Positions 40,897 through 50,928 are shown, numbered from the stretch's first letter. The stretch is DNA of 64,000 bases from Methanoregulaceae archaeon (GCA_015660965.1 JACTVG010000005.1:1-64000), one strand, 5' to 3'. Notes: generated by a model not told the origin, from the letters alone. A program made the numbers and translations.

Positions 40897-42267
40897 ATGA
40901 AAAAAGAGACTACACTTCCTATTCCTGAGACTCTGCTTAGTCTGGCATGCGATACGATTAGTCGCCGCATTTCTCGGCTCCCTTTTTTTGAACATACTAT
41001 CGAAGTAACACGTGAGTATGTGAGGGCAACCATGGAATGCCTCAATGCTGAATTCACAAAAACGTTACTTGAGAAGTCCAGGAGTGGTTCCATTACAGAA
41101 GGAAAGGATACGCTGGACTCATGTCTTGATGATATAATACCGGGGAGAGGTATACGAACCGCAAAAGTAATCGCTGATGTGTTGTGTAGGGCAGGAATCG
41201 CCGAACGTACAGAAGTACTAGATCGTCGATCACGAACCCGCGCTAAAGGGATTCGTTTGCTGCCTGCCTGGACATGGCATATCGTATCGAAAGTACCTCG
41301 TTCCTATTCCCAAAAGGAAACAACCGGTATTGATTCGGAAGACTTATCCCGATGGACAAGTCTTTGTCCAGTTTGTAAAATTGGGATACTAAATCTTGTG
41401 ACTGGGCAACAATTGTTTGGCATTCGCCCTACCAATTTTTTTGAGTGCACAAATTGTGGAGCGAAATTTATTCCGGATAATAAAAAATTTCGGTGTGTTG
41501 CCGTCACAACAAAAAAAGATCCACTTTGGAATAAGTATCTTAATCGATCATACTCCCCCGATGAATGGTATGCGATCGCTCGCGGCATGTGGTCTCATGG
41601 CAAGAGAAAGCCATCTCATATTGGGGGAAATAAACAACAAAAAGACGTATTTCAGGACAAAAACTCTGTTTTTTTAGAGCGAGGTGGACGACTTGAACTT
41701 GGTATCGGCAATCAATCACTCTATTTTATTCCGATTCAGCTGCATTTTGGCAAGAGAGCTATCTATGACCTATTCTCTAAAAGAAAGGAAACCCTAGGAG
41801 AAATAATTCGGTTGCCCCCCTATCATCATCTTGCAAAAAGGGTAAATGAGAATTATCGTCATTATCTAGAAATCCATATAGGGTTGTTCCTATTCGAGTT
41901 GAAAACCCGGAAGGATGACTTCTTTCACGTCTTCCTCAATCCTTATGGTGATGAGACATACTGCACATTCCGAATAGTAGGGAATAAAATTACCAAACAG
42001 AAGGGGGCGTATATCATTGTTGTGAATGGAACAATAAAAACCGCAGGAGCGAGTTTCAGTTCATTTCTGTCTACGATAAACGAGGAATTAGGGTCTCTCA
42101 CACCGCAGAGCTGTTACCTTGATGGTAATCCCTCTCTCTGTCATGCCAATTCGCTGGTGTGTCGTCAGAGAACAACTGATGGATTCTTTGTTTATCCAGT
42201 TGATGACGTTTCGGATATCAACAGACTCGTAACTGAGATAAACAGCTCTCTCCCGTTCAACTATTAA
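40897..42267 (+). CDS. Zinc-ribbon protein of unknown function
   Basis: 456 residues. The N-terminal ~135 residues are helical and basic in places (EVLDRRSRTRAKGIRLLPAW), possibly a winged-helix-like part. A zinc ribbon at about 152-185 has two Cys pairs: SLCPVCKIGILNLV and FFECTNCGAKFIPD. The C-terminal ~270 residues mix strands and helices without a motif I recognise. The ribbon is typical of nucleic-acid-binding or modifying proteins. Divergent from the PolB2 operon across about 140 bases, so a shared regulatory region is possible. No homologue family was recognised. Confidence 0.72.
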   Translation: MKKETTLPIPETLLSLACDTISRRISRLPFFEHTIEVTREYVRATMECLNAEFTKTLLEKSRSGSITEGKDTLDSCLDDIIPGRGIRTAKVIADVLCRAGIAERTEVLDRRSRTRAKGIRLLPAWTWHIVSKVPRSYSQKETTGIDSEDLSRWTSLCPVCKIGILNLVTGQQLFGIRPTNFFECTNCGAKFIPDNKKFRCVAVTTKKDPLWNKYLNRSYSPDEWYAIARGMWSHGKRKPSHIGGNKQQKDVFQDKNSVFLERGGRLELGIGNQSLYFIPIQLHFGKRAIYDLFSKRKETLGEIIRLPPYHHLAKRVNENYRHYLEIHIGLFLFELKTRKDDFFHVFLNPYGDETYCTFRIVGNKITKQKGAYIIVVNGTIKTAGASFSSFLSTINEELGSLTPQSCYLDGNPSLCHANSLVCRQRTTDGFFVYPVDDVSDINRLVTEINSSLPFNY

Positions 42268-42372
42268 CCTAGGAAGTGGGTTCCTGATAATAAGCGATCG
42301 ATCAGAGCATTTTTCTTATGGAATGAGAACAATATAGTTACCTACTCTCTGAACATTGAACGGAGTATAATG

Positions 42373-43707
42373 ATGAAATGTCCTCATTGCGGAATTGAAG
42401 TTAGAGATACAACGGTGATCTGCGGATATTGCGGTGGAAAAATACCGCAACGGTCCGGTAAGCCCGCATCTGCACCGGGGACCAAGCTGGCTATTGGAGG
42501 CAGCACGGTGCAAAAAGCCCCCCCCTCAAAAAAACACCAGAACGAAGAACCGGAGGCTGAAGAGGAAGAGGAAGGTGGACTTTCAGCTTACCTTCAACCA
42601 GGAGAGCATGTACTTATTGGTTCGCTTAATATCTCGGTGAAAAAATTCTTTTTCCATGCATACCTTACAGACAAACGGATCTTTTTGATTGACACACAGG
42701 AAAAGAAGTTAAAAGTTACGGCGAAGGATATCCCCTTAGAATCAATCGCCGGAAGTATTGTTGAGTTCTCAGAAAATTCCGATCCTGTCCTTGTTATATC
42801 CATAAAATCCCCAGATGATGAGATCAAGTCAATGAAACTGGTCTTCGCCCAAGATGGGATGGACCGATCATCAGAAATTGATGAATGGATCGCTCTACTG
42901 GAGGAGCAGACTCAGCCAAAACGGCAAAAGAAGCCTTCATTTCAGAAGGAACCGAAACCAGAGCCTGAGGAAGAGCAAGAAATACCAGCACATCCACAGA
43001 AACCCGTGTCAGTTCGATCAGAGTTCCAACCTATAAAGAAACAAACTAAGGATCTTGAGAAACAACCTCCGGTTAAAAGACTGATATCACTTTATCAGAC
43101 TACAAAAGAAGAGGAACACGAGATACCAGAGCCTAAGGCACGACAAGTAATTAAAAAAACGACTATTGAACCTACTCAGAAACCGATCCTTCAACCAAAA
43201 CCATACCGGGAGATCCCAGCTTCCACCCCCCATCAGCCAGAGACAAAGACCGTGAAAAGAGTTGAGGTTCAATCAGTAATGAAGACTGCAATGAAAGATG
43301 CAATGCAGCCTTCTCGGCAACCCACGGTTCAACCAACAAAACGAATAGGACCAGAACCGGAAGAAAAAGTCAAATCTGAACCTGCTGTTTCGGTTGTGTC
43401 TGATCGTGAAAAAAAGGTCATAGAAAAAGAACCGGAGCCCATTGAAGATGAGACAGCAGTTCCATTCTTCTGCTATAATTGTGGAAAAAAATTACCTATC
43501 TCTGCAAATTTCTGTCCTGGTTGTGGTAATAAACTCGGTCATCAGCGCTCATCCCAAACTAAAGCTCAATCTCATGAGAAAAAATCCACAAAATCTGAAG
43601 AGGTTCCTGAAGAAGATAAAACTGAACACCGTCCTTCTAAAACTCCAGTAAAAAGAGCGCCAAAGGGAAGCGAGATGACGATTCTACATAAATTTTTAAG
43701 ACGATAA
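42373..43707 (+). CDS. Double zinc-ribbon protein with PH-like domain and long charged linker
   Basis: About 444 residues from ATG 42373, 7 bases after GGAG; ATG 42370 is the neighbouring option. N-terminal zinc ribbon CPHCGIEVRDTTVICGYCGG, acidic linker, and a PH-like bacterial-PH domain (about 75-180: LQPGEHVLIGSLNISVKKFF, YLTDKRIFLIDTQEKKLK). About 200 residues of Glu/Lys/Pro/Gln-rich low-complexity sequence follow, then a second zinc ribbon FFCYNCGKKLPISANFCPGC near residue 380 and a basic tail. No membrane helix. Ribbon-linker-ribbon proteins with PH-like domains are common and uncharacterised in Methanomicrobia; an interaction hub is plausible but inferred. Confidence 0.8.
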   Translation: MKCPHCGIEVRDTTVICGYCGGKIPQRSGKPASAPGTKLAIGGSTVQKAPPSKKHQNEEPEAEEEEEGGLSAYLQPGEHVLIGSLNISVKKFFFHAYLTDKRIFLIDTQEKKLKVTAKDIPLESIAGSIVEFSENSDPVLVISIKSPDDEIKSMKLVFAQDGMDRSSEIDEWIALLEEQTQPKRQKKPSFQKEPKPEPEEEQEIPAHPQKPVSVRSEFQPIKKQTKDLEKQPPVKRLISLYQTTKEEEHEIPEPKARQVIKKTTIEPTQKPILQPKPYREIPASTPHQPETKTVKRVEVQSVMKTAMKDAMQPSRQPTVQPTKRIGPEPEEKVKSEPAVSVVSDREKKVIEKEPEPIEDETAVPFFCYNCGKKLPISANFCPGCGNKLGHQRSSQTKAQSHEKKSTKSEEVPEEDKTEHRPSKTPVKRAPKGSEMTILHKFLRR

Positions 43708-43825
43708 AATATATTTTCACTTTTCATATCCAGATTGGTAGTAACCATCGGTGTTATAAGAAAATGGTTATAAGACTTCCAGTCCCTTTTATTTTGTACA
43801 ATTGATTAAGAATCCGAGGAATGTG

Positions 43826-45028
43826 ATGAAGAGAAATATTAAAGTTGAGGCACTCGATCAAATCCCTCTAGAAAAAGAACAAATTGAACTTGTAGAACGT
43901 AAATGCCTCGGTCATCCAGACAGTATAGCGGATGGTATTGCAGAGGCAATTAGTAGAGCTCTTTGTAAGGAATATCTTGAGGAGTTCGGTGCAGTTTTGC
44001 ACCACAATACCGATCAGGGTGAGGTTGTTGCTGGCGAATCAATGCCGAAGTTTGGCGGTGGGAAGGTAATAAGGCCCATCTTTATTTTAATTGATGGACG
44101 TGCAACAAAACGATTCAAAGATGTATCGATTGCAACGGATGCAATTGCTATCGAAGCAGCACGAAGTTATCTTAGATCACTTTTTTCAACTCTGAATCTC
44201 GAACGCGATGTAATCATGGATTGCAGGCTTGGTACTGGTTCCACCGATCTTCGTGATGTTTTCAAACTACATCAGGGAAAGATACCAAGGGCAAATGACA
44301 CTTCATTTGGTGTAGGGCATGCACCATTCTCTGAAGTTGAAAATATTATAATGGGTGTCAGTGATTTCATTGACGATAAGTTGAGACCAAAATATCCTGC
44401 AATCGGGCAGGATATCAAGATCATGGGACTCCGAGATCGAGATACAATCATACTCACAATTGCATGTGCTATTGTTGACAAATACTGCGCTGATATACAT
44501 CAATATAGCGAATACATGGCTCGTCTTGCCGAGCAAATCGAAAAGGTTGCCAAGAAAAGCACAAAGCGTAAAGTAATAGTCCACGTGAACACTGCAGACG
44601 ACATCAAAAATCAAAGTGTATACCTAACTGTAACTGGGACATCAGCGGAGATGGGTGATGACGGATCTGTAGGACGAGGAAATCGTTGTAATGGACTGAT
44701 CACTCCTAACAGACCTATGAGTATGGAGGCTACAAGCGGAAAGAATCCAATTAACCATATAGGTAAGATTTATAATCTGCTTTCAACTCAAATGGCCAAT
44801 GACTGCGTAGCAAAAATTGATGGAATTGAGGAGATGTATATCCGCCTTCTATCCCAAATTGGGAAACCCATTGACCTTCCACTTATGGCGAGTGCGCAAG
44901 TATTACCGAAATCCGGTGTTTCCATGCAAAAAATTAAAGGTGATGTTGAGGGGATTGTTGACGATTGGCTTGAGAATGTAACTAGTATTACAGAGAAGGT
45001 AATCTGCGGTGAGCTCAAGACCTTCTAA
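43826..45028 (+). CDS. mat: Archaeal-type S-adenosylmethionine synthetase
   Basis: 400 residues from ATG 43826 ([20 protein letters not shown]), with GAGG 7 bases upstream; the frame extends to a TTG at 43802. Family motifs: [40 protein letters not shown] and [20 protein letters not shown]. It forms S-adenosylmethionine from methionine and ATP. An AT-rich leader with a GTTATAAG direct repeat (43755-43779) lies upstream, probably promoter sequence. The hisG frame overlaps its end by 20 bases, so his genes may be transcribed with it. Confidence 0.95.
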   Translation: MKRNIKVEALDQIPLEKEQIELVERKCLGHPDSIADGIAEAISRALCKEYLEEFGAVLHHNTDQGEVVAGESMPKFGGGKVIRPIFILIDGRATKRFKDVSIATDAIAIEAARSYLRSLFSTLNLERDVIMDCRLGTGSTDLRDVFKLHQGKIPRANDTSFGVGHAPFSEVENIIMGVSDFIDDKLRPKYPAIGQDIKIMGLRDRDTIILTIACAIVDKYCADIHQYSEYMARLAEQIEKVAKKSTKRKVIVHVNTADDIKNQSVYLTVTGTSAEMGDDGSVGRGNRCNGLITPNRPMSMEATSGKNPINHIGKIYNLLSTQMANDCVAKIDGIEEMYIRLLSQIGKPIDLPLMASAQVLPKSGVSMQKIKGDVEGIVDDWLENVTSITEKVICGELKTF

Positions 45029-45953
45029 CAAAAAAAAAGAAAAATCTGGCGTGAAAAAATTCAATCTATTCAATAAATCATCATCTCTCTCAACAGTTCG
45101 GCTGGCAATACCAAACAAAGGTAGAATCGCAGAACCGATTATGGAGCTCGTGGAAAAGAGCGGGCTTCATTTGCCCGAGAGCGGTGGTGAACGTCGGCTT
45201 ATTACTAAAACGCATGATCCTCATGTTGAGCTCCTCTTTGCCCGGCCTATTGATATACCTGAATATGTAGCAATAGGAGCCGCCGACATCGGGATTACGG
45301 GTCACGATATGGTGGCAGAACGGGGTTCTGATGTTACAGAACTCCTCGACCTCCACATTGGACAGGCAAAACTTGTTCTTGCGGTTCGTGAAGATTCTGA
45401 TATAACTTCCCCCCAGCAGCTAAATAACGCCAATGTTGCAACTGAATTTCCCAAGATCACTAAAAGCTTTTTTAAAAAGCAAGGGATCGATGTCAATGTT
45501 GTTCTCGTGAGCGGAGCATGTGAAGCGACACCTCACCTAGGTATTGCTGATGCAATTGTTGATCTCTCTAGCTCTGGAAATACTTTAAAGATTAATCGTC
45601 TCCGTGTTCTTACAGAAGTACTTGAAACGAGCACCTATCTCATTGCGAATAAGTCATCGCTTAAAACAAAAAAAGAAAAAATTGATGAAATCCTTTTAGC
45701 TTTTGAGAGTGTTGTCCGAGCTCGAGGTCAGTGTTATTTGATGATGAACGTAAAACGTTCTTCCCTTGAGGCAATAAAAAAATTGTTACCTGGGCTTTCT
45801 GGACCTACTATTATGAAGGTAGCATCAAAGGAGGATCTTGTCGCGGTACATGCGGTTGTTGATGAGATTCGCGTGTATTCACTTATCAATGCCCTTAAAA
45901 GAGCAGGTGCAAAGGATATTCTAGTCATGTCGATCCAACGGATGATCCGCTAA
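45009..45953 (+). CDS. hisG: ATP phosphoribosyltransferase, long form
   Basis: First step of histidine synthesis: ATP plus PRPP to phosphoribosyl-ATP. Catalytic-domain signatures RLAIPNKGRIAEPIMELVEK, ITGHDMVAERGSDVTELLDL, and GACEATPHLGIADAIVDLSS (PRPP loop). A C-terminal ACT-like regulatory domain (about 230-314) marks the long form inhibited by histidine. The frame starts at GTG 45009, which gives about 30 residues before the conserved RLAIPNKGR; GTG 45051 is another candidate. GTG 45009 overlaps the mat gene by 20 bases. hisA follows 5 bases after the stop. Confidence 0.94.
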   Translation: MSSRPSNKKKEKSGVKKFNLFNKSSSLSTVRLAIPNKGRIAEPIMELVEKSGLHLPESGGERRLITKTHDPHVELLFARPIDIPEYVAIGAADIGITGHDMVAERGSDVTELLDLHIGQAKLVLAVREDSDITSPQQLNNANVATEFPKITKSFFKKQGIDVNVVLVSGACEATPHLGIADAIVDLSSSGNTLKINRLRVLTEVLETSTYLIANKSSLKTKKEKIDEILLAFESVVRARGQCYLMMNVKRSSLEAIKKLLPGLSGPTIMKVASKEDLVAVHAVVDEIRVYSLINALKRAGAKDILVMSIQRMIR

Positions 45954-45958
45954 CTGAT

Positions 45959-46669
45959 ATGAGAGTATTTCCCGCTGTTGATATCCTTGGTGGCCACTGT
46001 GTACAGCTTGTTCAAGGCAAGAAAGAAAGTGCAACGTTGTATGGTGATCCTAGGGAATGTGCAAAACGTTGGATCGATATAGGGGCCGATGCACTTCATG
46101 TCATAAATCTCGATGGTGCTTTTGGAAAATCAGGAAAGAATGCTAATTTGGTAAGAGACCTTATCAAAAATACCGGAGTTGAAATTGAGCTTGGTGGCGG
46201 AATTCGATCTATTGATGACGGTGTCCGTTGGCTTGAGACTGGTGTATCCCGAATTATTCTTAGTACCATGGCGACACAAAACCCTAGAAGCATACAAATT
46301 CTTGCGGATCAATTCGGAAGTGAGCGGGTGATGGCGGGAGTTGATGCAAAGGGTGGTCAAATTGCCATAGAGGGTTGGCAAAAAACAGCTGGTGATGTTC
46401 TCGAATGGGTAGATCGATTCGAGTTGCTTGGAGTAGGCTCATTTTTATATACCAATGTAGACGTTGAAGGTCTCCAACAAGGTATTCGATTTGAACCGGT
46501 AAAACAGATAGTTAATAAAACACGGTTGCCTGTTGTTATTGCTGGTGGCATATCTAGCACACAGGATATAAGGATGCTCAAAGATATTGGTGCATATGGG
46601 GCAGTGCTCGGATCAGCCTTGTATAGCGGTAAAATCAGCCTCAAAGCAGCCTTGGAGGTATGTAAATGA
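45959..46669 (+). CDS. hisA: Phosphoribosylformimino-AICAR phosphate isomerase
   Basis: 236 residues, a TIM barrel with [56 protein letters not shown] and [20 protein letters not shown], the two phosphate-binding GG sites and the catalytic Asp residues of HisA. It isomerises ProFAR to PRFAR. Situated 5 bases after hisG; its stop overlaps the hisB start (ATGA). Confidence 0.95.
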   Translation: MRVFPAVDILGGHCVQLVQGKKESATLYGDPRECAKRWIDIGADALHVINLDGAFGKSGKNANLVRDLIKNTGVEIELGGGIRSIDDGVRWLETGVSRIILSTMATQNPRSIQILADQFGSERVMAGVDAKGGQIAIEGWQKTAGDVLEWVDRFELLGVGSFLYTNVDVEGLQQGIRFEPVKQIVNKTRLPVVIAGGISSTQDIRMLKDIGAYGAVLGSALYSGKISLKAALEVCK

Positions 46670-47244
46670 GGAAAGTTAAGTTAAACAGGTCTACAAAGGA
46701 GACGAATATTGTTTTGGCTCTCAATATTGATGGGAAAGGTAGCGGCACAGTTAAAACGGGAATTCCTTTCTTTGATCACATGCTCCACTCAATGGCAAAA
46801 CATGCTAGTTTTGATTTGGACTGTAAAGTGAGCGGAGATCTCGATGTGGATCATCACCACACTATTGAAGACACCGGAATTGTGTTAGGTGACGCGATTA
46901 GACAGACAATTGGTGATGGAAAAGGGATTCAACGTTTTGCACATGCAATCATTCCCATGGACGAATCGATTGCGCAGGTAGCACTGGATTGTGGTGGCCG
47001 AGGATATCTGGTTTTCTCTGGAACGTTTAATGACTCAAATGTTGGAGCTGTTCACAGCGAAATATTCGAGCATTTCTTCTATACTCTTTGCAATAGAGCC
47101 GGTATTACTGCTCATATTACTTTCTCTGGACGTAATGACCATCACCAATGTGAGGCTGTCTTTAAAGCATTTGGAATAGCACTTTCCAATGCTCTTGTTT
47201 TGAATAAAAGCAAAGGGATACCTAGTACCAAAGGTACGTTATAA
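46666..47244 (+). CDS. hisB: Imidazoleglycerol-phosphate dehydratase
   Basis: 192 residues. Metal-site motifs [48 protein letters not shown] and [20 protein letters not shown] are all present (the HHH/DHH Mn ligands). It dehydrates imidazole-glycerol phosphate. This is the monofunctional dehydratase without the phosphatase domain found in some bacteria. It ends 27 bases before the convergent histone gene's stop. Confidence 0.95.
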   Translation: MRKVKLNRSTKETNIVLALNIDGKGSGTVKTGIPFFDHMLHSMAKHASFDLDCKVSGDLDVDHHHTIEDTGIVLGDAIRQTIGDGKGIQRFAHAIIPMDESIAQVALDCGGRGYLVFSGTFNDSNVGAVHSEIFEHFFYTLCNRAGITAHITFSGRNDHHQCEAVFKAFGIALSNALVLNKSKGIPSTKGTL

Positions 47245-47271
47245 ACATTTAGCGATTAGAAAAAAGTTGAC

Positions 47272-47478
47272 TTATGCGGATTTTGCCGCGAGGTCAACAT
47301 CTTCTTTTTTGATAGTCTTCCTACCTGCGTGTTCTGCGAGTTTGTTGGACTCCTTTGTCAGCTGGGCGATGTATTTTTCTGCTCTTGCAACAAGTGCCTC
47401 TGCTGCATCACTACCGACTCTCTCTGCGCCATTTTTCTTAGCAATTCGTACAACTGCCGCGATTGGTAAATCTGCCAT
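47272..47478 (-). CDS. Archaeal histone
   Basis: 68 residues from ATG 47478 (MADLPIAAVVRIAKKNGAER), with GAGGT 6 bases upstream; the frame extends further but the extra residues are not histone-like. It is a complete histone fold: helix 1, then VGSDAAEALVARAEKYIAQL and HAGRKTIKKEDVDLAAKSA. The DNA-contact residues K/R of the AGRKTIK loop are present. It packages DNA as dimers and extended multimers. A clear TATA box lies upstream, suggesting a strong promoter. A histone-deacetylase-family hydrolase occurs at 54069-55052, but archaeal histones lack acetylated tails, so a link is not implied. Confidence 0.95.
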   Translation of the reverse strand: MADLPIAAVVRIAKKNGAERVGSDAAEALVARAEKYIAQLTKESNKLAEHAGRKTIKKEDVDLAAKSA

Positions 47479-47508
47479 GTTTCTTACCTCAAAACAGAAG
47501 TCTATTGG

Positions 47509-47520
47509 TATATATAAATA
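47509..47520 (-). promoter_or_regulatory. TATA box of the histone gene
   Basis: On the minus strand TATTTATATATACC lies about 30-40 bases before the histone ATG at 47478, matching the archaeal TATA consensus. Transcription would start near 47485, leaving a short leader that contains GAGGT. Confidence 0.65.
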
Positions 47521-47674
47521 CTTTTTGGGAAAAACCCTTATTTTACACGCCAATGGAGCATCGGGACGCGAGAATCCAATTTTATAGAAATCAAAGGGCA
47601 AAACTTCGCAGAATATTTTTAATTTTGTTTAAATCAAACATTAATCCAAAATAATGATTTAAATCAAATTTTTA

Positions 47675-48442
47675 TTAATCTAACAATGATGCGGCTAGTT
47701 TTAGCGCATTGGTGTAATTTGGTGAGGCGCGCGATGTATCCACAAATATTTTATCGATATTTAGCACAGGCGCCCCGTGTCCGTGCCCGCCTCCGAGAAA
47801 CGTGAGTGTTCTGAAGATTAAATTGCCTGAAATGCCATCAGGAGCGATAATGATTCCACACTCTTTTACAGCATCTTCGATCAGGATTTCAAAGTGCTTT
47901 GCCCCACTCAGACGTGCTACGAGTTCGGCATCAGCCATCGACGTATCGACCTGCCGGTGTCTTCCAATATCTCCAAAACGGCCGCCTGAAAGTATTGCTG
48001 CTTCTTGCGAGATACCGAACCTTCGTGCAATTTCCCGTCCTTTTTTTATCAGGATAACCTTTTCAGGAACGGTCCACCCTTCATCGACACCAACGGGGGC
48101 TAATAAAAATTTTTTCCCGTCAACTGTTTCCAGAAGGGCAATTCGTTCAAGATGATCAACGCTCATAGCCCGTTTTAACGCTTTCAACGTAGCATTCGCC
48201 GGGAGAGTGCCTCTTACTGCAGCGTTAATCTTACCAGCAACTAAATCAGAAATCAACAATTCATGTGGTTCTGAGTGTTTGACGATCTTGACAGATTTCG
48301 ATAAAGATTCTTTCCTGATAACGGTTTTAGGAGTGCAATAACAAATTATTTGTATAGCATCTCCGACAGTGTTGGCACTTTCAATGACTTTTTCTGCATC
48401 GTCACCAATACCGATCCCAATCCGTTTTGTTACAGACGACAT
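47675..48442 (-). CDS. mtxX: Methanogenesis marker protein 4 / MtxX
   Basis: 255 residues. Related to phosphate acetyltransferases in fold (SKSVKIVKHSEPHELLISDL; GGRFGDIGRHRQVDTSMADA), with the family-specific GISGNLIFRTLTFLGGGHGH and APVLNIDKIFVDTSR near the end. MtxX/Mmp4 is found in nearly all methanogens, often near methyltransferase or marker genes, with no proven reaction. It overlaps the marker-2 gene by 13 bases, so they form an operon. Confidence 0.88.
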   Translation of the reverse strand: MSSVTKRIGIGIGDDAEKVIESANTVGDAIQIICYCTPKTVIRKESLSKSVKIVKHSEPHELLISDLVAGKINAAVRGTLPANATLKALKRAMSVDHLERIALLETVDGKKFLLAPVGVDEGWTVPEKVILIKKGREIARRFGISQEAAILSGGRFGDIGRHRQVDTSMADAELVARLSGAKHFEILIEDAVKECGIIIAPDGISGNLIFRTLTFLGGGHGHGAPVLNIDKIFVDTSRASPNYTNALKLAASLLD

Positions 48443-49443
48443 GGGAGATCTTCAGAAAACAGGTGCATTACACCGTTATGGATAAATTCAAAGACCTGGG
48501 TTTCGTCCCCTTCGTAACAGAGTTTTAACTCATTTGAATCATCGACGGTTCCTATCGACTGTGCTACCATACCAACAGAAGCAAACTTTCTGACCAATTT
48601 TGGGACTTTATCTGTTTTTGCAGTCAGGACAAAACCCATTCCGGGATACATTTTGACCCATTGTTCAAATGTCATGTTGTTTGCCGCGAGGTCAGGTCGT
48701 GGAATGAGGCTAAGATCAATATGTGCTCCTTTACCGCTGACTTCTAAAAGCATCCCCAAGGTCCCAATAATCCCCGGGTTGCTGATATCTTTGCCAGCGG
48801 TTACAAGATGTTCTCTACCAATTTGTTCAAGTACTGCAATTTGTGCTCTCACTGATTCTGCAGATTTCATTGTAACAGAATCCCAATTCAACATACAGGA
48901 TGGATGAACCCTTCCTGTAAGGTCAATTGCAGCAACTACACGGTCTCCTATTTCTGCAGTGTGACTGTAAATGACTGAGTCCAGTTTAGCACACCCAAGA
49001 ATTGAGACATCAATTACACTATATGGGGCATCGGGATGCAAGTGACCGCCAACAATCGGGACTCCAAATTGCATGGATGCATCATGCATCCCTTTAACAA
49101 CTTGTTCTTGAATGGATGAGTCGCTAGGAATCGAGAAGACATCAACCATTGCTATTGGGCGTCCTCCCATTGCTGCAATATCATGAATATTTACAAGCAC
49201 AGAACAGTATCCGGCCCAATATGGGTCAGCCTCCATAAGTCGGCTCCAGATTCCATCTGCAGCAAATAGTAATGCCTCCCCATTATGCTCAATTACTGCA
49301 GCGTCCTCACCAAAAGAGGCGACAACATGGGGAGCATCAATTTTTAATGCATTTACCATTTCGCCAATGGCATGTTTCCTCTTTACGCCCTCATATTCCT
49401 TGACCACTTTTGCAATGGAATCTGTAGAGCACCGTTTTTCCAC
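48430..49443 (-). CDS. Methanogenesis marker protein 2 (AIR synthase-related)
   Basis: 337 residues from GTG 49443 with GGGTGA 5 bases upstream. AIR-synthase/ThiL-like superfamily: VASFGEDAAVIEHNGEALLF and FAADGIWSRLMEADPYWAGY carry the Asp-rich metal/ATP site, SVLVNIHDIAAMGGRPIAMV the dimer strand, and TAGKDISNPGIIGTLGMLLE the C-terminal glycine motif. Members of this family are present in methanogens as marker 2 with no defined substrate. It is divergent from rfcL across 96 bases and upstream of mtxX. Confidence 0.87.
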   Translation of the reverse strand: MEKRCSTDSIAKVVKEYEGVKRKHAIGEMVNALKIDAPHVVASFGEDAAVIEHNGEALLFAADGIWSRLMEADPYWAGYCSVLVNIHDIAAMGGRPIAMVDVFSIPSDSSIQEQVVKGMHDASMQFGVPIVGGHLHPDAPYSVIDVSILGCAKLDSVIYSHTAEIGDRVVAAIDLTGRVHPSCMLNWDSVTMKSAESVRAQIAVLEQIGREHLVTAGKDISNPGIIGTLGMLLEVSGKGAHIDLSLIPRPDLAANNMTFEQWVKMYPGMGFVLTAKTDKVPKLVRKFASVGMVAQSIGTVDDSNELKLCYEGDETQVFEFIHNGVMHLFSEDLPCRL

Positions 49444-49539
49444 GATATCACCCGCAAATCATACCTCATGAAGAATTGCGTCTATTGGTATTCTGTCTCA
49501 TCAGACATAATTTATTTGATATCGAGTCAACGTGTTGGT

Positions 49540-50928
49540 ATGGATTGGGCAGAGAAATACCGCCCGCCGCGGCTCCAGGATATTGTTGGAAATTCCACGT
49601 CAATACATCTGATGGCAGCTTGGGCACAAACCTGGACACGCCAATCGAAACCCCTTCTTCTCTACGGAAAGCCAGGCATCGGTAAGACTTCCAGTGTATA
49701 TGCCCTTGCTCACGATATGAATTGGGATATTATCGAACTCAATGCAAGCGACCAGCGGACTGCGGCTGTCATAGAACGTATTGTGGGAGGTGGTAGTACA
49801 AATGCAAGTCTAACTGGGTCATCGAGAAAGTTAATCGTTCTCGATGAAGCGGACAACATACAAGGAACCGCAGATCGAGGGGGAGCACGTGCTATTATTG
49901 AATGCATCAGACAAACCCAACAACCGATAATTCTCATTGTAAATGATTTATATGGAATAGCTCCGGAACTACGCGTCCGTTGTGAGCCTGTATTGTTTAA
50001 GGCAATTCCATCTAGATCAATCGCACCTCGACTCAGGTATATTTGCGCGGCAGAAAAAATTGAGTGTAGCGATGGGACGATCAAAGAGATTGCAGAGAGT
50101 TCTGAAGGAGATGTTAGATCTGCCGTTAACATGCTTTATGCTTCCGCGATCGGAAGAGAACACCTAGATACGCAACAAGTACATACCTCCCAAAAGGACG
50201 AGAGAATATCAATATTTAATCTTATTACTCTTTTAGCATCGAAATCGAATGATGTGGATTTAATCCGTTTATCTCGTGAAGTTGATAGTACCCCCGAAAG
50301 TATTGAGCAATGGATCGAAAGTAACATTCCTCTTTTTGTTGACGCTCAAGACTTTAGAATAGCATACCAAAATTTATCGCGCGCTGATGAATATCTTGGA
50401 TATACTTATCGTCGGCAATACCATACCCTTTGGCGTTATGCAATCGCGATGATGATTCTCGGTGTTGCTGAAGCGTCTAATGGAAAGGGTGTTCATGCAA
50501 AAATCATGCCACCATCACGTTGGCAGAAAATGTCCGGTGCAAAAAAGCAGAAAGCAATTCGTCTTGCTCTCTTAAACAAGGTGGCAAATATGATGCAAAT
50601 TCCCCAGAATACTCTGCGTGAGGAATACCTTAAAACAATTACTCTCCTCGTTAAACATGATCCGGAGGGTTTCACAAAAGATCTTTTACTAGATGCCGAA
50701 TCGCTGAATTTCTTTTTAAATGATATTACAAAGTCAAAGGCGATTGTAAAAAAGGTAATGCAGGAGATGAAAGAAGAGGAGAAAGAGACAGAAACGCAGA
50801 TAAAAACGCAAAAGGGGGAGCAAATGGATACCAGTAAGATTGAAAAGTCTTCTGAACAACAGGAAAACCCCGAGAAAAAAACACAATCTAACAATCAAGT
50901 AACTCTTTTTGACGGATTCCGACGATGA
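49540..50928 (+). CDS. rfcL: Replication factor C large subunit
   Basis: 462 residues from ATG 49540 (MDWAEKYRPPRLQDIVGNST), the conserved start; the open frame continues upstream but is not RFC-like. AAA+ clamp loader: Walker A YGKPGIGKTSSVYALAHD, Walker B LIVLDEADNIQ, sensor and lid region EIAESSEGDVRSAVNMLYAS. The C-terminal domain is followed by a Glu/Lys-rich linker and a terminal PCNA-interacting box QVTLFDGFRR (Q-x-x-L-F-x-x-F). It loads PCNA with RfcS. Its last 34 bases overlap the convergent UPF0146 gene. Confidence 0.95.
   Translation: MDWAEKYRPPRLQDIVGNSTSIHLMAAWAQTWTRQSKPLLLYGKPGIGKTSSVYALAHDMNWDIIELNASDQRTAAVIERIVGGGSTNASLTGSSRKLIVLDEADNIQGTADRGGARAIIECIRQTQQPIILIVNDLYGIAPELRVRCEPVLFKAIPSRSIAPRLRYICAAEKIECSDGTIKEIAESSEGDVRSAVNMLYASAIGREHLDTQQVHTSQKDERISIFNLITLLASKSNDVDLIRLSREVDSTPESIEQWIESNIPLFVDAQDFRIAYQNLSRADEYLGYTYRRQYHTLWRYAIAMMILGVAEASNGKGVHAKIMPPSRWQKMSGAKKQKAIRLALLNKVANMMQIPQNTLREEYLKTITLLVKHDPEGFTKDLLLDAESLNFFLNDITKSKAIVKKVMQEMKEEEKETETQIKTQKGEQMDTSKIEKSSEQQENPEKKTQSNNQVTLFDGFRR

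Noticed and set aside
43750-43800. Possible SAM-sensing riboswitch before the methionine adenosyltransferase gene
   Set aside because: Only a GTTATAAG direct repeat is present; no helices of any SAM riboswitch class can be drawn.
47590-47674. AT-rich repeats with TTTAAATCAAA between the histone and mtxX genes
   Set aside because: Short and close to what AT-rich intergenic sequence gives by chance; probably terminator and spacer.
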